NCBI RefSeq assembly: GCF_014654365.1
Contig: NZ_BNAY01000005.1
Span: 186,001 to 250,000 of the forward strand
Length of the DNA: 64,000 nucleotides
DNA from: Amycolatopsis oliviviridis
GTDB lineage: Bacteria; Actinomycetota; Actinomycetes; Mycobacteriales; Pseudonocardiaceae
Direction of reading: 5' to 3'
How positions within the stretch are numbered: the stretch's first letter is position 1; every line of letters starts with the position of its first letter. Positions 30,631 to 38,556 of this stretch are shown here, piece after piece. A model generated the notes under the pieces. It was given only the letters and a program-made list of their open reading frames with translations. It was not told the origin of the DNA and did no database searches. A program made the translations under genes and the position numbers.

Positions 30631-30752
30631 GGCCTTCCTTTCCGGAGCGCCCAAGATCACCTTCGCATCACAAGATCGACTCGGCATGACGGAGCGACCG
30701 CTCTAAGAGGTGATCTTTTCCGGTGGCGGAAAAGGGTTTCCCATGCTCGTTA

Positions 30753-30790
30753 CCGTCCACAAAGGAACCTGTGGACAAACCTGTGGATGG
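30753..30790. promoter_or_regulatory. cluster of DnaA-box-like sites
   Basis: tgtggacaa at 30770-30778 is a perfect complement of the actinobacterial DnaA box TTGTCCACA. Two weaker copies flank it (30753-30761 and 30782-30790). The cluster lies in the 222-base gap between VanZ and the oxidoreductase, where no gene was seen. It may regulate these genes or titrate DnaA. Confidence 0.45.
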
Positions 30791-30852
30791 CCGTGAAGTA
30801 ACCGGAAGAAGGCGTTATCGCACAAGGAAAAGCCTTGTGAGTGACCTGTGTA

Positions 30853-31752
30853 CTACTTGCCGTGTCCGACGAGCTCGCGCGCGCGTTCGATCAGCTTCTG
30901 GAGGTGAAGACCCCGGCGCACGTCACAGGGGTGGGACGTCGTCCCGCTCGCCGCCATCGCGGCGAAATCGTCCAGGAGCGCGGTGTACGACTCGCCGGCC
31001 GACCCCGGTTTCCGGCCCAAGGTGCGGTAGCCGTGCTCGCCGTAAACGGCCACTTCGACGACCGTCGGCTGGATCGGCAGCCGCAGCGACAGAGTCGCCG
31101 TACTGGTGGCGCCACCCGCGTGGGCGAACAGGAACTGCCACAGATCGTCATCGGTCCGGTCGGCGGCGAGCACCTCGGTGATCTCGCCGAGCGCCGCGTC
31201 CAGCAGATCGAAGGCGTGCGGGCCGATGTCGGCGAGCGCTCCGGAGTCGTGCCGCCACGCGGACGACTGGTACTGCCCGCCGAGCAACGCGCCCGAAAGC
31301 CACCGCGCCCCGCCGCCGCGCCAGCCGCCCGCCTCCTTGATGCCGTCGAGCCACTCGCGGGTCATCGGGGAGAAACGCAAGGTCAGGACCACGAGAGCGG
31401 CCACCCCCGCGGCGTCCACGGCGTCCGCGAGCCGCTTCGCGCCGTCGAGATCCGCGGCGATCGGCTTCTCCAGGATGAGATGCTTGCCCGCTTCGGCCGC
31501 CTTGACCGCCAGCTCCGCCTGAACGGCAGGCGGCACCGCGAACGCGACCGCGTCGACCTGGTCGAGCAGTTCCTCGAAGCTGTCGACGGCCTGGGCACCG
31601 TGCGCGTCGGCCAGCTCTTTCGCGGCTTCGGGACGCCTGGTCCAGACCGCGCTCAACGTGGTGCCGGGGTGATCGGCGAGGCCCGGCGCGTGCACCGTCT
31701 TCGCCCACGGACCCGCCCCGACCAGACCCGCGCGCAGCTGTCCCTGTCCCAC
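30853..31752 (-). CDS. Gfo/Idh/MocA-family oxidoreductase
   Basis: A protein of about 299 residues with a Rossmann start (LRAGLVGAGPWAK), the family EKP motif (HLILEKPIAADL) and a C-terminal alpha/beta domain with DIGPHAFDLLDAALG. It probably oxidises a sugar or polyol with NAD(P). The GTG at 31752 is preferred because TAGACT lies exactly seven bases upstream (leaderless). A longer frame to 31803 would add a Gly-rich stretch overlapping the repeat. Confidence 0.85.
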   Translation of the reverse strand: MGQGQLRAGLVGAGPWAKTVHAPGLADHPGTTLSAVWTRRPEAAKELADAHGAQAVDSFEELLDQVDAVAFAVPPAVQAELAVKAAEAGKHLILEKPIAADLDGAKRLADAVDAAGVAALVVLTLRFSPMTREWLDGIKEAGGWRGGGARWLSGALLGGQYQSSAWRHDSGALADIGPHAFDLLDAALGEITEVLAADRTDDDLWQFLFAHAGGATSTATLSLRLPIQPTVVEVAVYGEHGYRTLGRKPGSAGESYTALLDDFAAMAASGTTSHPCDVRRGLHLQKLIERARELVGHGK

Positions 31753-31798
31753 GACGCCAAGTCTAGGTGTGCCGCCTGCCTGCCCGGCTTCGACCACC

Positions 31799-31862
31799 CG
31801 CATTTAGTCCTCTGGATGCGGTCCTTGCTTGCGCAACTACCGCATCCAGAGGACTAAATGCG
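31799..31862. repeat. perfect 23-bp palindrome, repeat family A
   Basis: Arms 31799-31821 and 31840-31862 are perfect complements (start cgcatttagtcctctggatg) around an 18-base loop. Length and sequence match the element at 50292-50355, and the central core is shared with 10982-11063. It lies after the fadB-like gene on the minus strand and probably ends its transcript. Confidence 0.85.
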
Positions 31863-31870
31863 TAGGTGGG

Positions 31871-32731
31871 TCAGGAGTAGCTGTAGAACCCGCGGCCGGT
31901 CTTCTTGCCGAGCAGGCCGGCGTCGACCATGCGCAGCAGCAGCGGCGGCGAGGAGTACAGCGGCTCCTTGAACTCGGCGTACATCGAGTCCGCGATCGCC
32001 TTGATGGTGTCCAGGCCGATCAGGTCCGACAGCCGCAGCGGCCCCATCGGGTGCGCGGTGCCCAGCTCCATGCCGCGGTCGATGTCCTCGGCCGACGCGA
32101 AGCCCGACTCGATCATCCGGATCGCCGAAAGCAGGTACGGCACGAGCAGCGAGTTCACGATGAACCCGGCGCGGTCCTGCGACCGGATCACCGTCTTGTT
32201 CAGCGCCGTCGTCGCGTGCTCCTCCGCGCGGCGGGCGGTGTCGTCGCTGGTCAGCAGCGAGGGCACCAGCTCGACGAGCGGCAGCACCGGGACCGGGTTG
32301 AAGAAGTGGATGCCGATCACCTGCTGCGGGCGGTTGGTCGCCATCCCGAGCTTCATGATCGGGATCGACGAGGTGTTGGACGCGAACACCGCGTCCTCCC
32401 GCTCGACGATCTTGTCCAGCGACCGGAACACCTCTACCTTGGCCTGCTCCTGTTCCAGGATGGCCTCGATCACGAGGTCACGATCGGCGAACTCGCCCAT
32501 CTCGGTGGTGAAGCGGAGCCGTCCGAGCGCCGCGTCGGCGTCTTCCTGTGAGAGCTTCCCGTTCTTGACGCCGCGTTGCAGCGACTTCTCGATCCGCGCC
32601 CGCCCGGAGTCCAGCGCCGGCTGGTTCACCTCGGTGACGATCACGTCCAGACCGGCCCGCGCGTGCACCTCGGCGATGCCCGAGCCCATCAGCCCGGCTC
32701 CGATGACACCTACTCGCGCTACGTCAGACAT
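31871..32731 (-). CDS. 3-hydroxybutyryl-CoA dehydrogenase
   Basis: A protein of 286 residues with NAD-binding VGVIGAGLMGSGIAEV, the family signature HFFNPVPVLPLVELV and the catalytic His in that motif. The C-terminal dimer domain has SDLIGLDTIKAI. It oxidises 3-hydroxyacyl-CoA to 3-oxoacyl-CoA, like FadB2 of mycobacteria. The ATG at 32731 has GAGAGG upstream. It stands alone between two hairpins. Confidence 0.92.
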   Translation of the reverse strand: MSDVARVGVIGAGLMGSGIAEVHARAGLDVIVTEVNQPALDSGRARIEKSLQRGVKNGKLSQEDADAALGRLRFTTEMGEFADRDLVIEAILEQEQAKVEVFRSLDKIVEREDAVFASNTSSIPIMKLGMATNRPQQVIGIHFFNPVPVLPLVELVPSLLTSDDTARRAEEHATTALNKTVIRSQDRAGFIVNSLLVPYLLSAIRMIESGFASAEDIDRGMELGTAHPMGPLRLSDLIGLDTIKAIADSMYAEFKEPLYSSPPLLLRMVDAGLLGKKTGRGFYSYS

Positions 32732-32761
32732 GGCACCTCTCTCCATATTTTGGGCAGCACG

Positions 32762-32811
32762 CGACACGCGAGGGTGGTCACCGGGACAAGCCCGGATCCA
32801 CCCTCGCGTGT
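32762..32811 (-). terminator. double-stem terminator after the DUF3073 gene
   Basis: Arms gacacgcgagggtgg 32762-32776 and ccaccctcgcgtgtc 32797-32811 (15 bp) enclose a second stem ccggg/cccgg. It starts about ten bases after the DUF3073 stop codon on the minus strand. Confidence 0.75.
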
Positions 32812-32821
32812 CACGCGTTGC

Positions 32822-33007
32822 TCAGCGGCGGTATTCGTCGTACCCGTCGTACGGGTCGTCGTCGTACCGCTTGTCGTCCTCGTGCCTGTCTTCCGAGGAA
32901 CTACTGGACAGCTCGCGCTGCAAAGCATCGAAGTCGGTTTCGTGCGAGCTGTACTTGAGCTCGCGCGCCACCTTCGTCTGCTTGGCCTTAGCCCGGCCGC
33001 GCCCCAT
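32822..33007 (-). CDS. DUF3073 protein
   Basis: A protein of 61 residues starting MGRGRAKAKQTKVARELKYS, the conserved actinobacterial DUF3073 head, followed by an acidic Ser/Asp/Tyr-rich tail. The basic head and acidic tail suggest nucleic-acid or ribosome contact, but the function is unknown. The ATG at 33007 has GAGGGGG upstream. It lies near purM in mycobacteria (Rv0810c), as here. Confidence 0.9.
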   Translation of the reverse strand: MGRGRAKAKQTKVARELKYSSHETDFDALQRELSSSSSEDRHEDDKRYDDDPYDGYDEYRR

Positions 33008-33214
33008 GGCTCGACCCCCTCGCACAGGGGCGGGGCGGCCGGGGGAATCGGCGGCCCCGCATCGTCTCGACAATTATTTCCTGCTGACACCGTACCGTGT
33101 CTGGGGGGTTGGATGCGACGTGGCACGGTGTGCCGGTGGCGACAGTGTTCACGGAACGCCGGTTACCGGCCGGTCGGTGGCGATAGTCGCAGGTCGGCGT
33201 GCCACGATGCTCCT

Positions 33215-34114
33215 GTGCCCCGTCCGTTCGCGGCTTATCTCCGCGTCTATGAGCCCCTGCTCGCGCTGGGTGATCCACCGGACGAACGCCTGCTCGAGGC
33301 CGTCGAAGCGGCCCGGCTCGATCGTTCGGCCGCGGGCGAGCGCGAACAGGCATTGTGGCTCAAGTCACAGCATGTCGGACGGCTGCTGCCCGCCGAACTC
33401 GCGGACGGCCGTGCCGCGCCCAGCCTCGTCACCGACATCCTCGTCCTGGACCCCGAAGACGTGCCGGAGGGTGAGCACGGCGACGCCGGTCCGGGGCCGC
33501 TGATCTGCCCGATGGAGATCCGCGCCCGCTCGGCGGCGGCGCTGGTGACCTTTCTCGGCGACGCGCATCCCGCGCTGAAGAACGCGGTGCTCGACGCCGG
33601 CGGCGCGTCGCTCGACATGATCCGCTCCCGGGCGAAGTCCGCCATCGGCGATCTGTCCGCTTCGGCGTCGCACACGCTCTCGACGACGTGGACCGTCCCG
33701 CTGCCGTGGTTCGTGCTGTTCGACCCCGGGATGCGCCGGGTCAAACTGGGCAAGGGCCGCGACGACCCCGAGCGCGAGGTGTCGTGGCGGGTGTCCATCG
33801 CCGACGCGCGGTACCGCGCGCGCGAGGTCGGTGACCTGCTCGAAGCCACTTTCGGTGACTCAGGGCCTGGTCGGGTGCTGCTTGAGACGCGACGCTGGCT
33901 CGACAGCTTCCACCCCGGCTCTGCGGTCGAGCTCGATTACGGCGGTCTCGTGCAGCTCTTCGCCGACTCGATCCTGCAGGCCGACACGACCGCCGAAGAG
34001 GTGCACGACATCCTCGACGCGCTCCGCACCGGCAACGTCGACGAACTGGCGGAACTGTTCGCCGACCTGCGGGACTTCTGGGGAGACCTGGCCGCGCGGG
34101 AACGCGCGAACTAG
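33215..34114 (+). CDS. conserved actinobacterial protein of unknown function
   Basis: A soluble protein of 299 residues starting with GTG (PRPFAAYLRVYEPLLALGDPP). It has a conserved core with LICPMEIRARSAAALVTFL and TTWTVPLPWFVLFDPG, and a C-terminal helical part. A longer reading frame runs far upstream but covers the DUF3073 gene and was not used. Its last four bases overlap the convergent asparaginase gene. No function assigned. Confidence 0.8.
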   Translation: MPRPFAAYLRVYEPLLALGDPPDERLLEAVEAARLDRSAAGEREQALWLKSQHVGRLLPAELADGRAAPSLVTDILVLDPEDVPEGEHGDAGPGPLICPMEIRARSAAALVTFLGDAHPALKNAVLDAGGASLDMIRSRAKSAIGDLSASASHTLSTTWTVPLPWFVLFDPGMRRVKLGKGRDDPEREVSWRVSIADARYRAREVGDLLEATFGDSGPGRVLLETRRWLDSFHPGSAVELDYGGLVQLFADSILQADTTAEEVHDILDALRTGNVDELAELFADLRDFWGDLAARERAN

Positions 34115-35058
34115 CCGAAGAGGCCGGCGGTGACCCTCAGCTCGCCGACCGGTTTCCCGCCGCCCAAGACCGCGTTGCGGGCGAGGTCGTTCGCTTCGTC
34201 GCCCGGGTCGATGCCGAGGTGACGCAGGGTCGCGAGCAGTAGCGGGATCCGTGCCCGCGCGCTGCCGTCGTCGATCTTCAGTGCCAGCGCGGTGCCGTCC
34301 GGCAGGGCGAACGCGTGCACTCCCTCGGCGCCACCCTTCGAGAGCAGGCCTTCGACGCCGCGCATCAGCACGGTGTCCTCGCGGCCGGTGCCCGCGACCT
34401 GCCACGGATACGCGCGGATGGCGTCCGCGACCCGGCGGTCCGGTCCGCCCATCGCGGTGACCAGCCTGCCGAAGGACCGGGCGAGGCCGGTGAGGGAGAA
34501 CGCGAAGAGCGGGGCGCCGCAGCCGTCGACGCCGACGGTCTCGATCGTCTCGCTGGTGAGGTCGCCGATGGTGTCCTGGATGACCTTCTGCAGCGGATGG
34601 GCCGCGGCCGCGTAATCCTCGGTGGACCAGCCGAGTTGCGTGCAGGTCGTGAGCATCGCGGCGTGCTTGCCGGAGCAGTTCATGGCGGCGCGGCGTTTCC
34701 CCGCCACGGCCACGGCCAGCATGCTCGGCTCGTGCAGCGGGAACGCGGGCGGGCAGGCCAGCGCGTCCTCGGTCAGCCCCGCGCGGGAAAGCATCGACAA
34801 GGCGCCTTCGACGTGGCCGGGCTCGCCGTTGTGCGATCCGCAGCCCAGCGCGAGGTCCTCGTCGCCGATCGTGAGGCCGGCGCGCAGCATCCCGACGGCC
34901 TGGAGCGGTTTGTTGGACGAGCGGGGGTAGACCGGGCGCTCGATGTCGCCCGCGGAGAACCGCACCGACCCGTCCGGAGCGGTGATCACGAGCGCGCCGC
35001 GGTGCGTGCTCTCCACGAAACCGGATCGGACGACCTCGACCAGGACGGGATTCGTCAC
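34111..35058 (-). CDS. asparaginase II family protein
   Basis: A protein of 315 residues of the Asparaginase_II family: VEVVRSGFVESTHRG, VYPRSSNKPLQAVGML, MNCSGKHAAML and GVDGCGAPLFAF are its conserved blocks. It probably hydrolyses L-asparagine to aspartate and ammonia in the cytosol. The start overlaps the rsiG stop by four bases (ATGA), so both form an operon. Confidence 0.9.
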   Translation of the reverse strand: MTNPVLVEVVRSGFVESTHRGALVITAPDGSVRFSAGDIERPVYPRSSNKPLQAVGMLRAGLTIGDEDLALGCGSHNGEPGHVEGALSMLSRAGLTEDALACPPAFPLHEPSMLAVAVAGKRRAAMNCSGKHAAMLTTCTQLGWSTEDYAAAAHPLQKVIQDTIGDLTSETIETVGVDGCGAPLFAFSLTGLARSFGRLVTAMGGPDRRVADAIRAYPWQVAGTGREDTVLMRGVEGLLSKGGAEGVHAFALPDGTALALKIDDGSARARIPLLLATLRHLGIDPGDEANDLARNAVLGGGKPVGELRVTAGLFG

Positions 35059-35618
35059 TCGGACCCGCCGCGTTCGGTGTCGAGCAGATCGTCGACCGAC
35101 GCCGTGCCCTTGCGGTAGCGAGTCGCGATCTCGGCGTTGATCGTGTCCATCACGCCCTGCACCTCGCGGCGGTACGAGGAGACGGAGACCTCTTCGTCGG
35201 CGTACCGGTTGAGGGCGTTGAGCAGCTTCTCGTCCGAGAGCGTGCTGACGTCGGAAAGGTCCGTGTCGCCGATGAGCGCCTCGGCGAACCGCCGGTGCTC
35301 GCCCGCGCGGGACGGCTCCAGCCGCTGATGCCTGCCCGACCCCGTGGCCGGGCCGATCGCGTTGTCCGCCAGGATCGCGGCCAGCCGCTCGACGACACTG
35401 CTTTCGCCGCCCGAACTCCGGCGCTCCTGCTCGGCCCGGACGATGTCGATCCGCGCGTGCAGCAGACGCCGCAGGTACGACAGGTCGGTCTCCTCCTGCG
35501 CGGCCTCGTCACGGCGCTCGCGCAGCACGGAGAGAGTCAGCTCGCCGAGGTCGCTGAGATACCCAGGGCCGAGCACGCGGTCGATACGACGGCGACCACC
35601 GGGCCGGACTTCGATCAC
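35055..35618 (-). CDS. rsiG: RsiG-like anti-sigma factor with two c-di-GMP motifs
   Basis: A protein of 187 residues, mostly two long helices. Both helices carry the RsiG c-di-GMP motif E(x3)S(x2)R(x3)Q(x3)D. The second copy is exact (E143, S147, R150, Q154, D158). The first has His for Gln (E43, S47, R50, H54, D58). In Streptomyces RsiG, armed by c-di-GMP, sequesters the sporulation sigma factor WhiG. The GTG at 35618 has TAAGCT six bases upstream (leaderless). It is coupled to the asparaginase gene. Confidence 0.88.
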   Translation of the reverse strand: MIEVRPGGRRRIDRVLGPGYLSDLGELTLSVLRERRDEAAQEETDLSYLRRLLHARIDIVRAEQERRSSGGESSVVERLAAILADNAIGPATGSGRHQRLEPSRAGEHRRFAEALIGDTDLSDVSTLSDEKLLNALNRYADEEVSVSSYRREVQGVMDTINAEIATRYRKGTASVDDLLDTERGGSE

Positions 35619-35811
35619 GCGCGTAGCTTATCGCGCTCACGCCGAAATGTTCCGCAGGGAGCGATACCACAAGGATCTCTGCCCCTCCCGACACCCTCCT
35701 CTGCGCTGCCGCTCCTTCGGTCCCTTCCAGAGCGCGCCCCCCACCCGTCCCGGGGGCGGCCCCACGTCCAGTCTACCGGGGGTGGAGGGGGAAAAGTGCT
35801 GGTCGGCGGGG

Positions 35812-35841
35812 TTGTCCACAGGTGGGCGGGGTTGTGGACAG
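35812..35841. promoter_or_regulatory. pair of DnaA-box-like sites
   Basis: ttgtccaca at 35812-35820 is a perfect DnaA box. tgtggacag at 35833-35841 is its inverted copy with one mismatch. They face each other 12 bases apart in the gap upstream of rsiG, the second such cluster in the window. Confidence 0.45.
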
Positions 35842-35970
35842 CTTGGGGAGTGGGTGAAGGGGTCTTTCGCCGCAGTGACGTGGGGAAGGCGCCCTTCGCG
35901 GCGTGAGATGTGGGGAAAGGCCCCTTCGGCCCCCGTCGGAAGGTAGGGCGGGCGAGCGGCGGGGTGCGGC

Positions 35971-36027
35971 AGTACATGAAGGCCCCCTTGCTTGCGCCAG
36001 GCGCAAGCAAGGGGGCCTTCATGTACT
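35971..36027. repeat. perfect 28-bp palindrome, family B
   Basis: Arms 35971-35998 and 36000-36027 are perfect complements with a single central base; the left arm begins agtacatgaaggcccccttg. Same length and centre as the element at 40833-40889, with a different inner part. It should form a very stable RNA hairpin or a DNA cruciform. Confidence 0.9.
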
Positions 36028-36137
36028 TGGTCGTGAGTGAAGGTCGAGTTTCCTGCGCTCAGCCGAGGCAAGGGGGCCTTCACGGACCGAACCGAGACCG
36101 AGACCCAAGATCGAGAACCCGAGCAAAAAAAGCAGGC

Positions 36138-37265
36138 TCAGCCCCGCAGCCGCTGAGCGGCCTCCCGGCCCGGAGCGGGAGCCTCACCCGGCACCGAGTC
36201 CGGATCGATGGCCGCCTGCACGACGCGGTCCTCGGCGCCGACCAGCAGTTCGGCACCCGGTCGCGTCGAGCGTTTGACCAGCGCCAGCGCGATCGGTCCC
36301 AGCTCGTGGTGCTGCACCACGCTGCCCACGCGCCCGACCGTCCGCTCGCCGAGGACCACCGGGTCACCGGTTTCCGGCGTGATCTCCGGCGAACCGTCCA
36401 GGTGCAGCAGCGCCATGTACCGCGGCGGCCGCCCGACGTTGTGGACCTTCGCGACGGTCTCTTGCCCGCGGTAGCAGCCCTTCGCCACGTGCGCGGCGGA
36501 GTCGACCCAGTTCACCTCGTGCGGGATCGTGCGCTCGTCGGTGTCGATCCCCAGCCGCGGCCGTAGCGACTCGACCCGCAGCGCGTCGAAAGCCCAGCTG
36601 CCGGCCGGGCGCGCACCCGCGTCGGTCAGGCGGCGCCACCAGTCGGCGAGTTCGGCGCGGGGCACGGCGAGGTCGACGCTGTGCCGCCCCGGCCACGGCA
36701 TCCGCCGCGCGAACCCACCGGGGATCGGCGCGACGGAGTACGCCTCGGCCCCCAGCGAGACCCCCACGGAGTCCAGGACCCGGTCCGCGTCGGGGCCGAG
36801 GACGCTCAGCAGCGCCAGTTCCCCCGACACGTCGTGGATGTCCACTTTGGACCAGAACTTCATCGCTTCGAGGTATTCGCGCAACGTCTGCTTGCCGCCG
36901 GAAGGCAGCGCGCTGGAGGCCATCGCGCCCCTGTCGCTGTCCAGCCACACCGTGCCGCCGGAATGCGCGACGACCATGTGGGTGTCGACGCGGCCCTGGC
37001 TGTCCAGCACGAGCGCCTCGGTTCCGGTGCCGTCGGCGAGCCCGGTGACGTGCTGCGAGATCACCAAATGCAGCCAGGACAACCGTTCTTCCCCGGTCAC
37101 GGCCAGGATCTCGCGGTGCGAACGGTCGATCACGACCGCGCCGCGCGCCGCCGTCCGTTGCTCGGCGAAGGGGTCTCCCCAATGCCACGGGACACCCTCT
37201 TCAGGATGCCCGTCGGGTGCCGCGATCGGTCCGGGAAGGTCGAGCAAGGGGGAGCGGTAGGGCAT
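36138..37265 (-). CDS. ygfZ: YgfZ/GcvT-like folate-binding protein
   Basis: A protein of 375 residues with the YgfZ signature KGCYRGQETVAK (conserved Cys) in the C-terminal half and the GcvT-like fold (LVISQHVTGLADG). YgfZ binds tetrahydrofolate and helps repair or assemble Fe-S enzymes. The ATG at 37265 is preferred because TAGCAT (37273-37278) lies seven bases upstream (leaderless). An ATG at 37272-37274 would start inside that box. It is divergent from pabC by only 30 bases. Confidence 0.9.
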   Translation of the reverse strand: MPYRSPLLDLPGPIAAPDGHPEEGVPWHWGDPFAEQRTAARGAVVIDRSHREILAVTGEERLSWLHLVISQHVTGLADGTGTEALVLDSQGRVDTHMVVAHSGGTVWLDSDRGAMASSALPSGGKQTLREYLEAMKFWSKVDIHDVSGELALLSVLGPDADRVLDSVGVSLGAEAYSVAPIPGGFARRMPWPGRHSVDLAVPRAELADWWRRLTDAGARPAGSWAFDALRVESLRPRLGIDTDERTIPHEVNWVDSAAHVAKGCYRGQETVAKVHNVGRPPRYMALLHLDGSPEITPETGDPVVLGERTVGRVGSVVQHHELGPIALALVKRSTRPGAELLVGAEDRVVQAAIDPDSVPGEAPAPGREAAQRLRG

Positions 37266-37272
37266 GAAACCC

Positions 37273-37289
37273 ATGCTAGTGAGTACCGT
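37273..37289. promoter_or_regulatory. back-to-back -10 boxes of divergent leaderless promoters
   Basis: TAGCAT on the minus strand (37273-37278) serves ygfZ and TACCGT on the plus strand (37284-37289) serves pabC. They are five bases apart. Each -35 position falls inside the other gene, so the polymerase can hardly occupy both at once. Confidence 0.55.
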
Positions 37290-37295
37290 GTCCGC

Positions 37296-38150
37296 ATGCG
37301 CGTGCTTGCCTTCCTCGACGGGACCCTGGCCGACCCCGAAGCCGCTCACCTGCGGGTGGACGATCTCGGGTTGCTTCGCGGTGACGGCGTGTTCGAGACG
37401 ATCCTCGTCGTCGACGGACGCCCCCGTGAGCTCCGCCCGCACCTCGAGCGGCTGGCCCGTTCCGCGGCCATGCTCGACCTGCCCGAGCCGGTCCTGGCGG
37501 ACTGGGAGCGCGCCGCGCAGGTCGTCATCGACAACTGGTCCGGCCCCGCCGAGATCGCGCTGAAACTGGTGTACACCAGGGGAATCGACGGCGATCCGGA
37601 AGCGAAGCCGTTCGGGTTCGCGCTCGGCGTGGAGATCGACGAGAAGGTCCTGCGGGCCCGCGTCGAAGGCGTCGCGGCGGTGACCCTCGAACGCGGTATC
37701 GAGCCCGATGTCGCCGAGCGCGCGCCGTGGCTGCTGCTGGGCGCGAAGTCGATTTCCTACGGCGTCAACATGGCCGCGCTGCGGGAAGCGGGCCGCCGCG
37801 GCGCGAGCGATGTGATTTTCACCGCCGCCGACGGTTCGGTCTTCGAAGGGCCGACTTCGACGGTCGTCCTCGCGAAGGACAAGACCCTCTACACGCCGCC
37901 GGCGACCATCGGCATCCTGCCGGGGACGACGCAGGCGGCGCTGTTCCGGGGTGCCGAGCGGGCGGGCTGGTCGGTCAAGGTCGAGCCGCTGAAGGTCTCG
38001 GACCTCACCGCGGGCGAAGGGCTGTTCCTCGCCTCGTCGGTCCGCAAGCTGACCAGGGTGCACACGCTCGACGGCGTCGCGCTCGGCGACTCCAGCGCGA
38101 TCCACGCCGAGCTGGCCGCCGCGTACGAGAGCGAATACGCGATCAGTTGA
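37296..38150 (+). CDS. pabC: aminodeoxychorismate lyase / class IV aminotransferase
   Basis: A PLP fold-type IV protein of 284 residues. The lysine in LLGAKSISYGVNM binds the cofactor, and FEGPTSTVVL and PPATIGILPGTTQA are family blocks. It releases pyruvate from 4-amino-4-deoxychorismate to give p-aminobenzoate for folate. The neighbouring folate-binding ygfZ fits this role. A branched-chain aminotransferase-like activity cannot be ruled out. The end overlaps the convergent gene by eight bases. Confidence 0.85.
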   Translation: MRVLAFLDGTLADPEAAHLRVDDLGLLRGDGVFETILVVDGRPRELRPHLERLARSAAMLDLPEPVLADWERAAQVVIDNWSGPAEIALKLVYTRGIDGDPEAKPFGFALGVEIDEKVLRARVEGVAAVTLERGIEPDVAERAPWLLLGAKSISYGVNMAALREAGRRGASDVIFTAADGSVFEGPTSTVVLAKDKTLYTPPATIGILPGTTQAALFRGAERAGWSVKVEPLKVSDLTAGEGLFLASSVRKLTRVHTLDGVALGDSSAIHAELAAAYESEYAIS

Positions 38151-38556
38151 GCGGGCTGATGATCAGCAGGTGCGGCAGGATCGCTTCTTCGCGGTAGGCC
38201 GCGATCTTGTGGTGCCCGTCGAGGATCACCGCGGCGTCGGCGGTCTCCAGCACGACAGCGACCGGACGGTGCCCGCTCTTGATCGCCGTCCGGTAGTAGC
38301 CGACGCGGGAGACGTCGGCGGGCGGCCAGTCGGCGCTCGGGGTCAGGTAGCGGTCCTCGGCCAGCCGCTCGGGCCCCGTGACCTGGTAGTCGCCGTCGGC
38401 GAAGAGATCGAGAAGCGGGCGGAGCGTGTCGCCGAGCGGACGCCGCATCTGGCCGGTGGCCAGCGCGATCCGCAGCGACTGCGGGAGTTCGGGCTGCGAA
38501 GGGACCGAATTCGTGTCGATGACACCCGTGCCACCGTCGACCTTTACCTGTTCCAC
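38143..38556 (-). CDS. small protein with ParB/sulfiredoxin-like DGHHK motif
   Basis: A protein of about 137 residues. VILDGHHKIAAYRE resembles the DGHH/RxxA motif of ParB/Srx-fold proteins, including small stand-alone members that act as kinases or nucleases. The upstream part (PELPQSLRIALATGQMRRPL) is helical. The GTG start at 38556 overlaps the end of pxpC by 13 bases; no other start is available. It lacks the DNA-binding part of chromosome-partition ParB. Function unknown. Confidence 0.7.
   Translation of the reverse strand: MEQVKVDGGTGVIDTNSVPSQPELPQSLRIALATGQMRRPLGDTLRPLLDLFADGDYQVTGPERLAEDRYLTPSADWPPADVSRVGYYRTAIKSGHRPVAVVLETADAAVILDGHHKIAAYREEAILPHLLIISPLN

Larger units (their letters stand above)
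35631..36137. other. repeat-rich intergenic stretch without a gene
   Basis: Between rsiG and ygfZ no gene is credible. It holds two DnaA-box-like sites (35812-35841), a series of degenerate halves of the tgaaggccccctt repeat (about 35850-35925), a perfect family B palindrome (35971-36027) and one more half copy near 36060-36085. It appears to be a landing place for this repeat family. Confidence 0.7.

Noticed and set aside
32576..33214. 213-codon upstream extension of the gene at 33215
   Set aside because: It runs across the DUF3073 gene and its terminator. The sequence is low-complexity and the family resemblance starts only at PRPFAAYL.
30753..35841. Replication origin
   Set aside because: DnaA-like boxes are too few, and none of dnaA, dnaN, recF or rpmH is present nearby.
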